Counted from the first letter of the stretch, positions 8,564 to 16,903 are shown. The stretch: 64,000 nt of DNA from VXYL01 sp965199915 (GCA_965199915.1 OZ241348.1:992001-1056000), one strand, 5' to 3'. Numbers and translations are program-made. Notes: a model not told the origin generated them from the sequence alone.

Positions 8564-11050
8564 TCACTTCCCGGCGCCACGGCGCGGCACTTCGAACTCC
8601 GCGCTCCACAACTCGCCCGCGACGGGGTCGTACTGGCCGGTTCGCACGCTGGCGATGCCGTAATCCGGCAGTGACGTCTTCACCATGCACTTGCCGTCGA
8701 ACACCGCGCCGCCGCGCTCGAGGAAATCGAAGTCCCAGTTGTCGAACGGCTTGTCGGCGGGAAGGTTGTTCGGGTCCACTGGCACGACGTGTACGAGGAA
8801 ACGGCCGGCGACATGGCCCGCAGCGCATGGTGTCTTCAGAAAGGCGAGTTTGTCCCCAGCGGCGCCGCGCAGCAAGTGGACGCCCCACACCGAACGCGCC
8901 AGCGGCTTCCGATCTGCGATGCGCTCGTATTCAACCGCCACGCTGTTCCCGCTGGCGCGCGCCCGACCGCCAAACGCGAAGCGGCCTTCCCACAGGGGCG
9001 ATTCGTTCCGCCTGTCGTACTCGCCGGTGCGTATCCCGGCGATCGGGAACTGTGGCAAGAACCGCACGGCGAAACAGCGGTCGTCGCGCGTCCAAAACAC
9101 GGACCGCCGAAAGCTCGCGTCAAGGTTCGCATAGCCAAGGCGGCGTTGCGATGGCGGCCATGGCGAAAGGTCGTTCGCGTCCGCCGCGAACACATGCAGA
9201 AAAAACCTCGTCCGGTTGTCCCTCGGGCAGTGCCCGCGTTCGCCCACGTAGAGCAACGTGCGCCCCAATTGGTGGACAGCGAAGCGCGACCCGACGGCGG
9301 GACGGCTCGTGCGCGCGTAATGCTCGTAGGCGCCGCGCATTGCGTTCAACGCGGCCAGATAGGCGTCGGCCTCGTAGAGGAAAACCACGCGGTTGCGGGG
9401 CGTCAGCGAACGGCTCGCGGGCGAGGTCGCAAGCGACGAGCGCCACGACGCGAAACGCGGCATGTCGGTGGCCACGACGAAGTCGGCGTGCGGCTTCGGC
9501 CTCCGCGCAATGTCGCTTCCCGTGAGATAGACGAGCCGGCAGCACGGATTCGTCTCCAACAGGTCCGCCGGCACATGCACCACCTTGCCATGCACGAGAC
9601 GGCGAATCACCTGGATGTCGGCGAGGATCGCCCGCTCCCACCGCCGCGTCTCGGCATCGTCGCCAACCCGGCCCATCATCCAACTTGAGACGACGAACAG
9701 AACGAAAGCGACTGCGACCATCGCCGCTTGCAGCGGACGGGCGGCGCGCAACCTCGTCAACCCCAGCGCGTACGCCACCAGCGGCGTGCCGACGTGAATC
9801 AACGCCTCGTATTCGTGTGGCGCCATTTGCCGACGCGCGAGCAGCGCCCAGCCCATGCCGTACAACGCGAGTGCGCTCCAAGCGACCCGGTGCCGGGCGC
9901 CCGGCAAGCAGATGGCCAACAACGCCGCTGCCATGCAAGCGCCGCCGACCCAGTGCCAACCCCCCCCCTGTACCCCCCCCCCTCCCCCGTGCGCAGGCCC
10001 TTGCAGCGGCGCGGCAACCACCCAGGGCAGCGTGGCTTCGCCAAGGCGGCGAAACTGATCTTGGATCAGCGCCGCCCAGTCGAACTCGCCGGGCAACAAG
10101 CCCGTTCGGTGCAACATCGACCGCACCGACGGCAGGTCGAGAAACGGCCGCGATCCGCCGTAGCCGTGGTATTCGCGCACGAAGTTGAACGCGAGCATCG
10201 CCAGCCCAGTGACCAGGGCGGCTGCGCCGAGCAACACGTATTGACGACCCGCGCGCCAATCCCGCGCGCAGACGGCGTGTGGCAGCGCCACCAGAAACAA
10301 CGGCAGCAGCAAACCGTAGACATGCCAGTCGAGCATGACCGCCGCGCACGTCTTGGCGCACAGCTGGCCAACGCCGGGTGCGCGAAGTGAAACCTCTTTC
10401 CGTTGGCGCCCGCCGGAAGCGCTCGCACCCGACGCACGCCGTTGCGAATAGACCGCGACGCCGTGGAAAGCGAGCATGACCGCGAACAAGCCCACCACGC
10501 CCTCGGTGGCCACCATGTCGCTGTGGTAGAGGAGCGGGTACGAACAGAACGCCAGCAAGGTCGCCGTCGCCGCGACCGCGCACCCTGCAGTGAGCCGGCG
10601 CAGCGCACAATACGCCAACACGGCCGCGCCGGCGAAGAACGCCAACATGAGCATGCGCGCCGCGTAGACGCGCGCCGACAAGTCGTCGGAGAAGGGCAGG
10701 ACCGCAAGTTTGATCAGGCCATATCCCAAGAGCGGGAACCGGTGGTACGCCTTGTAGGTCAACGCGCCGTCAAGGCCGACGTAGCGGCGGTAGAACTGCA
10801 GATAGCCGTGCTCCGCCGACAGGTTCGTCGCAACGGCCAGATGGGCGTCGGTCAGGTTGTCGTGTTCGGTGTTGCGGTAAAACTGGCCGCGGTCGTAGTC
10901 GGAGAAGAGAAAGACGCTTGCCAGCGCCACGGCCAGCAGGACACCTATTCGCCAATCGCGACTCCCAGCGGTCTGGCCATCTGGGCGCGCCAAGGCGGAG
11001 CGCCACGCAGCGCCAAGCTTCCCTCCCGATCGGAAACTTGGCTGGCGCAT
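8564..11050 (-). CDS. GT-C-like membrane protein, paralog 4, with poly-G tracts and two repeat domains
   Basis: 828 residues from the ATG at 11050, ten bases after AGGAG. An ATG seven bases earlier is out of frame. TM1 (residues ~35-52) is followed by SDYDRGQFYRNTEHDN and HRFPLLGYGLIKLAVLPF, then about ten TM segments. In the periplasmic loop after about residue 345 the gene has an extra glycine-rich stretch (HGGGGGVQGGG) encoded by two long G tracts that paralog 5 lacks. The soluble C-terminus has two copies of the ~100-residue domain, one with FFLHVFAAD and one with FLVHVVPVD/VRTGQYD, each with its Cys pair. It is very close to paralog 5, with which it shares a tandemly duplicated block. 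A +/-1 change in either tract would frameshift the protein before the C-terminal domains. Confidence 0.78.
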   Translation of the reverse strand: MRQPSFRSGGKLGAAWRSALARPDGQTAGSRDWRIGVLLAVALASVFLFSDYDRGQFYRNTEHDNLTDAHLAVATNLSAEHGYLQFYRRYVGLDGALTYKAYHRFPLLGYGLIKLAVLPFSDDLSARVYAARMLMLAFFAGAAVLAYCALRRLTAGCAVAATATLLAFCSYPLLYHSDMVATEGVVGLFAVMLAFHGVAVYSQRRASGASASGGRQRKEVSLRAPGVGQLCAKTCAAVMLDWHVYGLLLPLFLVALPHAVCARDWRAGRQYVLLGAAALVTGLAMLAFNFVREYHGYGGSRPFLDLPSVRSMLHRTGLLPGEFDWAALIQDQFRRLGEATLPWVVAAPLQGPAHGGGGGVQGGGWHWVGGACMAAALLAICLPGARHRVAWSALALYGMGWALLARRQMAPHEYEALIHVGTPLVAYALGLTRLRAARPLQAAMVAVAFVLFVVSSWMMGRVGDDAETRRWERAILADIQVIRRLVHGKVVHVPADLLETNPCCRLVYLTGSDIARRPKPHADFVVATDMPRFASWRSSLATSPASRSLTPRNRVVFLYEADAYLAALNAMRGAYEHYARTSRPAVGSRFAVHQLGRTLLYVGERGHCPRDNRTRFFLHVFAADANDLSPWPPSQRRLGYANLDASFRRSVFWTRDDRCFAVRFLPQFPIAGIRTGEYDRRNESPLWEGRFAFGGRARASGNSVAVEYERIADRKPLARSVWGVHLLRGAAGDKLAFLKTPCAAGHVAGRFLVHVVPVDPNNLPADKPFDNWDFDFLERGGAVFDGKCMVKTSLPDYGIASVRTGQYDPVAGELWSAEFEVPRRGAGK
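9960..9982. repeat. Paired homopolymer tracts (9 C and 10 C) inside a coding region
   Basis: The plus strand reads nine C (9960-9968), TGTA, then ten C (9973-9982), followed by T and five more C. In the coding (minus) strand these are G tracts of 10 and 9. The closest paralog has only a short GC-rich stretch at the matching place (around 13570), so the tracts are specific to this copy. As printed, the frame is open through both. Confidence 0.9.
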
Positions 11051-11176
11051 TGGTCATGGTCTCCTTGCGCGGCATTGACCTTCGCAGATGGGCGAAGTGC
11101 CAAAGGCGAATTGCTACGATGCGCCCAACTCGCGCACCGTCGCGCCACGGCTGGAAGCGACTGCCCCCAAACTACG

Positions 11177-11649
11177 ATGAACCACGCCAACACGCAACCC
11201 CAAGCCCCCGAAGTCTGGCGCCCGTTGGCGGGGATGCCGGACGGTGCCCAGGCTTGGCGGATGGCGCACTACGAGGAGCTCGCCGAGGAGTGGACGTCCA
11301 TTCGCGCCGCCTTGAAGAACCGCGAGGAGCCCCGCGCCTTCTTGGACAAGTGGCTGGAGGAGCGCGGGCGCGCCTTCGCCATCGAAACCGGACAGATCGA
11401 GGGCCTTTACACGCTCAAGGCCGGCATCACCGAGCGGTTGGTCGCCGAGGGACTCGCCGGCGTGGTTGGCGCGCACACGGTGGAGAACATCGAAGACGCC
11501 ACCGTCAAGGGGCTGCTCGCCGACCAAGAGACCGCCTACAACATGCTGTTCGAGGATGTCGCGAGCGGCCGGCCGCTCACGCAGCACGCGGTGAAGAGCT
11601 GGCACCAACTGGTGACGCGGCATCAGGAGACGGTGGCCGGGCTCACCAT
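11177..11649 (+). pseudogene. Truncated Fic family gene (5' portion only)
   Basis: Starting at ATG 11177 the translation matches the intact Fic protein at 14763 almost residue for residue through HQETVAGLT, about 157 codons. It then breaks at 11649 into antisense symporter sequence. The inhibitory motif TGQIEG is kept, but the catalytic HPFxDGNGR motif lies in the missing half, so no AMP-transferase can be made. The open frame continues into the fused sequence (IPGARGAGGEGD...) for about 65 codons. Confidence 0.85.
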
Positions 11650-11743
11650 CCCCGGTGCTCGCGGCGCGGGTGGCGAAGGCGATGCCGACATAGAGCGCGA
11701 ACGACAGCCCCACCACGAGGTAGGTGAGCGCCTCCAAGCTCAT
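11650..11743 (-). pseudogene. Symporter 5' fragment (deletion remnant)
   Basis: From the ATG at 11743 (overlapping the DUF4212 stop as ATGA) the first ~31 codons of the SSS symporter remain (MSLEALTYLVVGLSFALYVG, then IAFATRAASTGD). The reading then runs into the antisense of the Fic fragment. The two-base AT at 11648-11649 is shared by both parents of the junction. Confidence 0.85.
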
Positions 11744-12045
11744 TCGTCGTGGCTGCCGCTGTTGGGCGGGGGCTCGGCGCCTGCGCGCGCGGGCCCTTCG
11801 TCCACGCCGTGCTTGCGGTCGATGACCGCCATCCGCGCCGCGTAGAAGAACACCAGCGCCAAGAAGACGTACATGCTGCCCTGCTGAGCGAACCAGAAGC
11901 CGAGCTTGAAGCCGCCGACCGTGACGCGGTTCAGGACATCCACGAGCAACACGCCGCAACCGAACGACACCGCAAACCACACGCCGAGGCAAGCCGCCAC
12001 CAGGCGCAGGTTCTCCCGCCAGCACGAACGCTTTGGCTTTGGCAC
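11740..12045 (-). CDS. DUF4212 symporter small subunit, second copy (orphan)
   Basis: 101 residues, nearly identical to the copy at 8172-8477, with the same two TM helices and a GTG start preceded by GGGAG. The large subunit that should follow is deleted after ~31 codons, so this copy has no in-cis partner. It could still act with the intact symporter at 6433-8175 in trans, or simply be decaying. Confidence 0.8.
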   Translation of the reverse strand: MPKPKRSCWRENLRLVAACLGVWFAVSFGCGVLLVDVLNRVTVGGFKLGFWFAQQGSMYVFLALVFFYAARMAVIDRKHGVDEGPARAGAEPPPNSGSHDE

Positions 12046-12112
12046 TTGGTCACTCCCGTCCGCGTTGCACATTCTACTCCCGCGGGACGCCGCCGCCGGC
12101 GCCGACGCGCCC

Positions 12113-14638
12113 TTACATCCCAGCGCCAACGCGCGGCACTTCGAACTCCGCACTCCACAACTCGCCAGCGACGGGGTCGTACTGGCCGGTTCGCACGCTG
12201 GCGATGTCGTAATCCGGCAGCGAGGTCTTCACCATGCACTTGTCGTCGAACACCGCGCCGCCGCGCTCGATGAAATCGAAGTCCCAGTCGTCGAACGACT
12301 TGCCGGCGGGAAGTTGGTCCGGGTCCACGGGCACGACGTGTACGAGGAAACGGCCGGCGACATCGCCCGCCGCACACGGCGCCTTCAGAAAGGCGAGTTG
12401 GTCCCCGCCGGCGCCGCGCAGCAAGTGGACGCCCCACACCGAGCGCGCCAGCGGTCGCCGGCTTGCGATGCGCTCGTATTCAACCGCCACGCTGTTCCCG
12501 CCATCGCGCGATCGACCGCCAAACGCGAAGCGGCCTTCCCAGAGCCGCGATCCGTTCCGCTCGTCGTCCTGGCCAGTGCGGATCCCGGCGATCGGGAACT
12601 GCGGCAAGAACCGCGCGGCGAAACAGCGGCCGTCCCAAGGCGTCCTTTCACACTTCCAGTCGCGGATACGCGGCGGCAAGAACCGCACGGCGAAACAGCG
12701 GTCTCCGCGCGTCCAAAACACGGATCGCCGAAAGCTCGCGTCAAGGTTCGCAAAGCCAAAGCGGCGTTGCGATGGCGAAAGGTCGTTCGCGTCCGCCGCG
12801 AACACATGCAGGAAAAAACCCGTCCGGTCGTCCATCGGGCAGTGCTTGCGGTCGCCCGCGTAGAGCAACGTGTTGTCCAATTGGTGAACATCGAAGCGCG
12901 ACTCGACGGCGGGACGGCTCGTGCGCGCGTAATGCTCGTAGGCGCCGCGCATTGCGCTCAACGCGGCCAGATAGGCGTCTGGCTCGTAAAGGAAGACCAC
13001 GCGGTTGCCGGGCGTCAGCGAACGGCTCGCGGGCGAGGTCGCAAGCGGCGAGCGCCACGACGCGAAACGCGGCATGTCGGAGGCCACGACGAAGTCGGCG
13101 TGCGGCTTCGGCCTCCGCGCCAAGTCGCTTCCCGTGAGATGGACGAGCCTGCAGCACGGATTCGTCTCCAACAGGTCCGCCGGCACATGCACCACCTTGC
13201 CTTGCGCGAGACGGCGAATCACCTGGATGTCGGCGAGGATCGCCCGCTCCCACCGCCGCGTCTCGGCATCATCGCCAACCCGACTCATCATCCAACTCGA
13301 GACGACGAACAGAGCGAAAGCGACTGCGACCATCGCCGCTTGCAGCGGACGGGCGGCTCGCAACCTCGTCAACAGCAGCGCATACGCCACCAGCGGCGTG
13401 CCGACGTGGATCAACGCCTCGTGTTCGTGTGGCGCCATATTCCGACGCGCGAGCAGCGCCCAGCCCGTGCCGTACAACGCGAGCGCACTCCAAGCGATCC
13501 GGTGCCGGGCACCCGGCAAGCAGATGGCCAACAACGCCGCGGCCATGCAAGCGCCGCCGACCCAGTGCCAGCCCCCGCGCGCAGGCCCTTGCAGCGGCTC
13601 GGCAACCACCCAAGGCAGCGTGGCTTCGCCAAGGCGGCGAAACTGATCTTGGATCAGCGCCGCCCAGTCGAACTCGCCGGGCAACAAGCCCGTTCGGTGC
13701 AACATCGACCGCACCGACGGCAGATCGAAAACCGGCCGCGATCCGCCGTAGCCGTGGTACTCGCGCGCGAAGTTGAACGCGAGCAGCGCCAGACCCGTGA
13801 CCAAGGCGGCCGCGCCGAGCAACATGTATTGGCGACCCGCGCGCCAATCCCGCGCGCGGACGGCGTGCGGCAGCGCCACCAGAAACAAGGGCAGCAGCAA
13901 ACCGTAGACATGCCAGTCGAGCGCAACCGCCGCGCACGTTTTGGCGCACAACTGGCCAACGCCGGATGCGCGAAGTGAAACCTCTTTCCGTTGGCGTACG
14001 CTGCCGGCGCCCGCACCCGACGCGCGCCGGTGCGAGTAGACCGCGACGCCGTGGAAAGCGAGCATGACCGCAAACAAGCCCACCACGCCCTCGGTGGCCA
14101 CCATGTCGCTGTGGTAGAGGAGCGGGTACGACGAGAACGCCAGCAAGGTCGCCGGCGCCGCGACCGCACGCCGTCCGGTGAGCCGGCGCAGCGAAAGGTA
14201 CGCCAACACGGCCGCGCCGGCGAAGAACGCCAACATGAGCATGCGCGCCGCGTAGACGCGCGCCGACAAGTCGTCGGCGAAAGGCAGGACGGCGAGTTTG
14301 ATCAGCCCATACCCCAAGAGCGGGAACCGGTGGTACGCCTCGTAGGTCAACGCGCCGTCAAGATCGACATGGCGGCGGTAGAACTGCAGGTAGCCGTGCT
14401 CCGCCGACAGGTTCGTCGCAACGGCCAGATGGGCGTCGGTCAGGTGGTCGTGTGCGGTGTTGCGGTAAAACTGGCCGCGGTCGTAGCCGGAGAAGAGAAA
14501 GACGGTTGCCAGCGCCACGGCCAGCAGGACACCTATTGGCCAATCGCGACTCCCAGCGGTCTCGTCATCCGGGCGGGCCACGGCCGAACGCCGCGCGGCG
14601 CCAGGCTTCCCTCCCCATCGGAAACTTGGCTGTCGCAT
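12113..14638 (-). CDS. GT-C-like membrane protein, paralog 5, with internal C-terminal duplication
   Basis: 841 residues, the closest relative of paralog 4 and part of the duplicated block. It has the same start context (GGAGG, then ATGACCA, then ATG), TM1, SGYDRGQFYRNTAHDH, HRFPLLGYGLIKL and about a dozen TM helices. It lacks the glycine-tract insert of paralog 4. The first C-terminal domain copy contains an internal repeat: RCFAVRFLPPR is followed about 20 residues later by RCFAARFLPQFPIAG, so the DxRC-xx-RFLP segment occurs twice and adds a third cysteine. The second domain copy is regular (FLVHVVPVDPDQLP, DDKC, LPDYDIASVRTGQYD). Topology suggests an envelope glycosyltransferase; the substrate is unknown. 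Confidence 0.78.
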   Translation of the reverse strand: MRQPSFRWGGKPGAARRSAVARPDDETAGSRDWPIGVLLAVALATVFLFSGYDRGQFYRNTAHDHLTDAHLAVATNLSAEHGYLQFYRRHVDLDGALTYEAYHRFPLLGYGLIKLAVLPFADDLSARVYAARMLMLAFFAGAAVLAYLSLRRLTGRRAVAAPATLLAFSSYPLLYHSDMVATEGVVGLFAVMLAFHGVAVYSHRRASGAGAGSVRQRKEVSLRASGVGQLCAKTCAAVALDWHVYGLLLPLFLVALPHAVRARDWRAGRQYMLLGAAALVTGLALLAFNFAREYHGYGGSRPVFDLPSVRSMLHRTGLLPGEFDWAALIQDQFRRLGEATLPWVVAEPLQGPARGGWHWVGGACMAAALLAICLPGARHRIAWSALALYGTGWALLARRNMAPHEHEALIHVGTPLVAYALLLTRLRAARPLQAAMVAVAFALFVVSSWMMSRVGDDAETRRWERAILADIQVIRRLAQGKVVHVPADLLETNPCCRLVHLTGSDLARRPKPHADFVVASDMPRFASWRSPLATSPASRSLTPGNRVVFLYEPDAYLAALSAMRGAYEHYARTSRPAVESRFDVHQLDNTLLYAGDRKHCPMDDRTGFFLHVFAADANDLSPSQRRFGFANLDASFRRSVFWTRGDRCFAVRFLPPRIRDWKCERTPWDGRCFAARFLPQFPIAGIRTGQDDERNGSRLWEGRFAFGGRSRDGGNSVAVEYERIASRRPLARSVWGVHLLRGAGGDQLAFLKAPCAAGDVAGRFLVHVVPVDPDQLPAGKSFDDWDFDFIERGGAVFDDKCMVKTSLPDYDIASVRTGQYDPVAGELWSAEFEVPRVGAGM

Positions 14639-14698
14639 TGGTCATGGCCTCCTTGCGCGGCATTGACCTTCGCAGCTGAGCGAAGTGCCAAGGCGAAT

Positions 14699-14707
14699 TG
14701 CTACAAT
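14699..14707 (+). promoter_or_regulatory. Probable extended -10 box of fic
   Basis: TGCTACAAT lies 55 bases before the fic ATG. The surrounding 25 bases (GCCAAGGCGAATTGC before the box, GCGCCCAACTCGC after) recur upstream of the broken fic copy (11100-11135) and in a related form before the orphan frame at 61.5 kb. No good -35 is seen at 17 bases, which fits an extended -10 promoter. Confidence 0.4.
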
Positions 14708-14762
14708 GCGCCCAACTCGCGCACCGTCGCGCCACGGCTGGAAGCGACCGCCCCAAACTACG

Positions 14763-15764
14763 ATGAACCACGCCAACACGCAACCCCAAGCTCCCGAGAT
14801 CTGGCGCCCGTTGACGGGGATGCCGGACGGTGCCCAGGCTTGGCGGATGGCGCACTACGAGGAGCTCGCCGAGGAGTGGACGTCCATTCGCGCCGCCTTG
14901 AAGAACCGCGAGGAGCCCCGCGCCTTCTTGGACAAGTGGCTGGAGGAGCGCGGGCGCGCCTTCGCCATCGAAACCGGACAGATCGAGGGCCTTTACACGC
15001 TCAAGGCCGGCATCACCGAGCGGTTGGTCGCCGAGGGACTCGCCGGCGTGGTTGGCGCGCACACGGTGGAGAACATCGAAGACGCCACCGTCAAGGGGCT
15101 GCTCGCCGACCAAGAGACCGCCTACAACATGCTGTTCGAGGATGTCGCGAGCGGCCGGCCGCTCACGCAGCACGCGGTGAAGAGCTGGCACCAACTGGTG
15201 ACGCGGCATCAGGAGACGGTGGCCGGGCTCACCATGGACGGCCGGCGCGTGCAGGTGCCGTTCCGGCGCAAGGGCGTGTGGAAAAACCGTCCGAACAACC
15301 CGCGCCGCCCGGACGGCGTGATGCACGAGTACTGCCCGCCGGAGCATGTGCAGGACGAGATGGACCGCTTCTTCGCGCTGCACGCGGAAGTGCAGCGGCA
15401 CGGCTATCCGGTGTATGTGGAGGCGGCCTGGATGCACCACCGGTTCGTCCGCACCCACCCGTTCCAAGACGGCAACGGGCGCGTGTCGCGGCTGCTGATG
15501 GCCTACGCCTACATCCGCCGCGGGCAGCCGCCGCCGGTCATCACCGCGGTGGGACGTCCCGAGTACATCGCGGTCTTGGAAGCCGCCAACACCGGCGACC
15601 TCAAGGCGTTCAGCGACTACTTGGGTTATTTGGGATTGGGAACGTTGCAGGGCGCGGTGATGCTTGGCCGGCGCGCCCTCGGCGGCGATCTGAACCGCCC
15701 GAACGGCAACGGCGGGCGCACCGTGGGCACGACCTATCTGCCGCCGGTGGACGATCCGGCGTAA
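14763..15764 (+). CDS. fic: Fic family protein adenylyltransferase (class II, N-terminal inhibitory helix)
   Basis: 333 residues. Fic enzymes transfer AMP (or another nucleotide part) to hydroxyl side chains of target proteins. The catalytic motif HPFQDGNGRVSR near residue 236 has the catalytic His, the anion-binding DGNGR and the following Arg, so the active site looks complete. The inhibitory motif TGQIEG near residue 75 matches the (S/T)xxxE(G/N) consensus and lies before the Fic core, as in class II enzymes such as SO4266 and HYPE; the protein should be self-inhibited. The substrate is unknown. It is divergently transcribed from membrane paralog 5, with about 125 bases between. The stop is directly followed by a CTAG-flanked MITE. 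Confidence 0.9.
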   Translation: MNHANTQPQAPEIWRPLTGMPDGAQAWRMAHYEELAEEWTSIRAALKNREEPRAFLDKWLEERGRAFAIETGQIEGLYTLKAGITERLVAEGLAGVVGAHTVENIEDATVKGLLADQETAYNMLFEDVASGRPLTQHAVKSWHQLVTRHQETVAGLTMDGRRVQVPFRRKGVWKNRPNNPRRPDGVMHEYCPPEHVQDEMDRFFALHAEVQRHGYPVYVEAAWMHHRFVRTHPFQDGNGRVSRLLMAYAYIRRGQPPPVITAVGRPEYIAVLEAANTGDLKAFSDYLGYLGLGTLQGAVMLGRRALGGDLNRPNGNGGRTVGTTYLPPVDDPA

Positions 15765-15771
15765 GCGCTAG

Positions 15772-16037
15772 TGCTCCAACCAGGTTGAATTGATGCGTCA
15801 GCGCGTTCACAGGCGTCCGAGCGCGAGGCGCGCGTCTTGAAGGTGTATCGGGCCATACTCCGAAAGACCGCAACAAAGCGGGCGGATGCCTGTGGGCGCG
15901 CCCTTCGGGTGGCAGCCGGAAGCCCCCCGGCGGCGTTGCGCCCGCTTGAAGTGCGACCCGGCACGTCCGTGCGGGAACGCGCCTTGCCGGGAAACTTCCG
16001 GCTGCCACTGACGCACCAATTCAACCTGGTTGGAGCA
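15772..16037. mobile_element. Small non-autonomous element (MITE) with long terminal inverted repeats
   Basis: A 266-base element with terminal inverted repeats starting TGCTCCAACCAGGTTGAATT (left) and the mirror at the right, matching over about 30 bases with one or two mismatches. It is flanked by CTAG at 15768-15771 and 16038-16041. A subterminal inverted pair (GGCAGCCGGAAG / CTTCCGGCTGCC) lies inside. No coding capacity. It was probably moved by an IS5-type transposase that also uses CTAG sites. Confidence 0.75.
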
Positions 16038-16041
16038 CTAG

Positions 16042-16899
16042 GGCGCGTTGACAAATAACGCTGATGGTGTATGAATCCACATTGGGCGCCACGGAGTGGC
16101 GCGACGTTTTTGAGCAAGGAGGCTGGCGATGGCGATGCGGGTTGAGCGGACGATGCTGGGCGACGCGCAGTGGGAGCGGATCGAACCGCTGTGCGCGGGG
16201 AAGGAAGGGGACGTTGGCCGCACGGGCGACGACAACCGGCGCTTCGTGGAGGCGGTGCTTTGGGTGGGGCGGACGGGTGCGCCGTGGCGCGACCTGCCGC
16301 CGCGCTTCGGCAAGTGGAACACGGTGTTCCAGCGGTTTCGGCGCTGGGCGAGGAAGGGGGTTTTCAAGAGGATGTTCGAGGAATTGTCGTCGGATCTGGA
16401 CTTCGGGGAAGTCCAGATCGACGGCACGAACGTTCGCGTTCACCAGCATGCGACTGGAAAAAAGGGGGCGCCGAGAAGTCGGGGCGGTCGCGCGGCGGGC
16501 TGACGACGAAGATGGTGGCGCTGGTGGACGCGCTGGGGAGGTTGTCGCGGTTCGTTCTTCTGGCGGGCAACCGGCACGAGTCGCCGACGGCGGCGGGTCT
16601 GCTGTCGGGCCTGTCGTTCGGGGCTCTGCTGGCGGACGGGGGCTTCGACAGCGACCGTCTGCGGGCGCTGGTGGCGTCGCTCGGCGCGGAGGCGGTGGTG
16701 CCGCCCGCGTCCAATCGGAAGGAGCCGATCGACTGCGACATGGAGAAGTACGGGAGGCGGCACCGCGTGGAGAACTTTTTTTGCAAGATCAAGAGCTTCC
16801 GCCGCATCGCCACCCGCTACGACCAGACCGAGTCGAGCTACGCGGCAATGATCCGGATGGCCGCCGTTTGGCTTGCGCTGGCTTAATTGTCAACGCGCC
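16042..16899 (+). mobile_element. Complete IS5-family insertion sequence
   Basis: 858 bases with terminal inverted repeats GGCGCGTTGACAA (left, followed by TAA) and the matching TTGTCAACGCGCC at the right. It is flanked by CTAG on both sides (16038-16041 and 16900-16903), a 4-base target duplication fitting the YTAR preference of IS5 relatives. The left CTAG is shared with the adjoining MITE. Confidence 0.88.
16129..16886 (+). CDS. IS5-family transposase made by -1 frameshift
   Basis: The first frame (ATG 16129, AAGGAGG seven bases upstream) encodes the N-terminal DUF4096-like part and the first catalytic Asp (QIDGTNVR). It ends at a stop near 16503. The second frame carries the rest of the DDE domain: LADGGFDSD with the second Asp, and a C-terminal RRHRVENFFCKIKSFRRIATRY block with the Glu. 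They overlap at A AAA AAG (16458-16464) followed by GGGG, a textbook -1 slippery heptamer in the correct phase. The fused product is about 252 residues and keeps all three acidic residues, so the element may be active. Confidence 0.85.
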
Positions 16900-16903
16900 C
16901 TAG

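Larger units (their letters stand above)
8080..15235. repeat. Tandem segmental duplication (~3.6 kb units)
   Basis: Unit A (about 8080-11649) and unit B (about 11648-15235) contain the same ordered segments: symporter 5' end, DUF4212 gene, a GT-C-like membrane gene on the minus strand, a divergent ~125-base promoter region, and the 5' half of a plus-strand Fic gene. Fic in unit A stops matching at 11649, exactly where the symporter 5' fragment of unit B begins. Unit B continues into a complete Fic gene; unit A continues into a complete symporter. The arrangement is best read as a tandem duplication followed by a deletion across the middle. Confidence 0.85.

Noticed and set aside
14663..14707. 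TTGACC as a -35 for the fic promoter
   Set aside because: It lies 33 bases before TACAAT, far from the 16-18 base spacing required; an extended -10 explanation is simpler.
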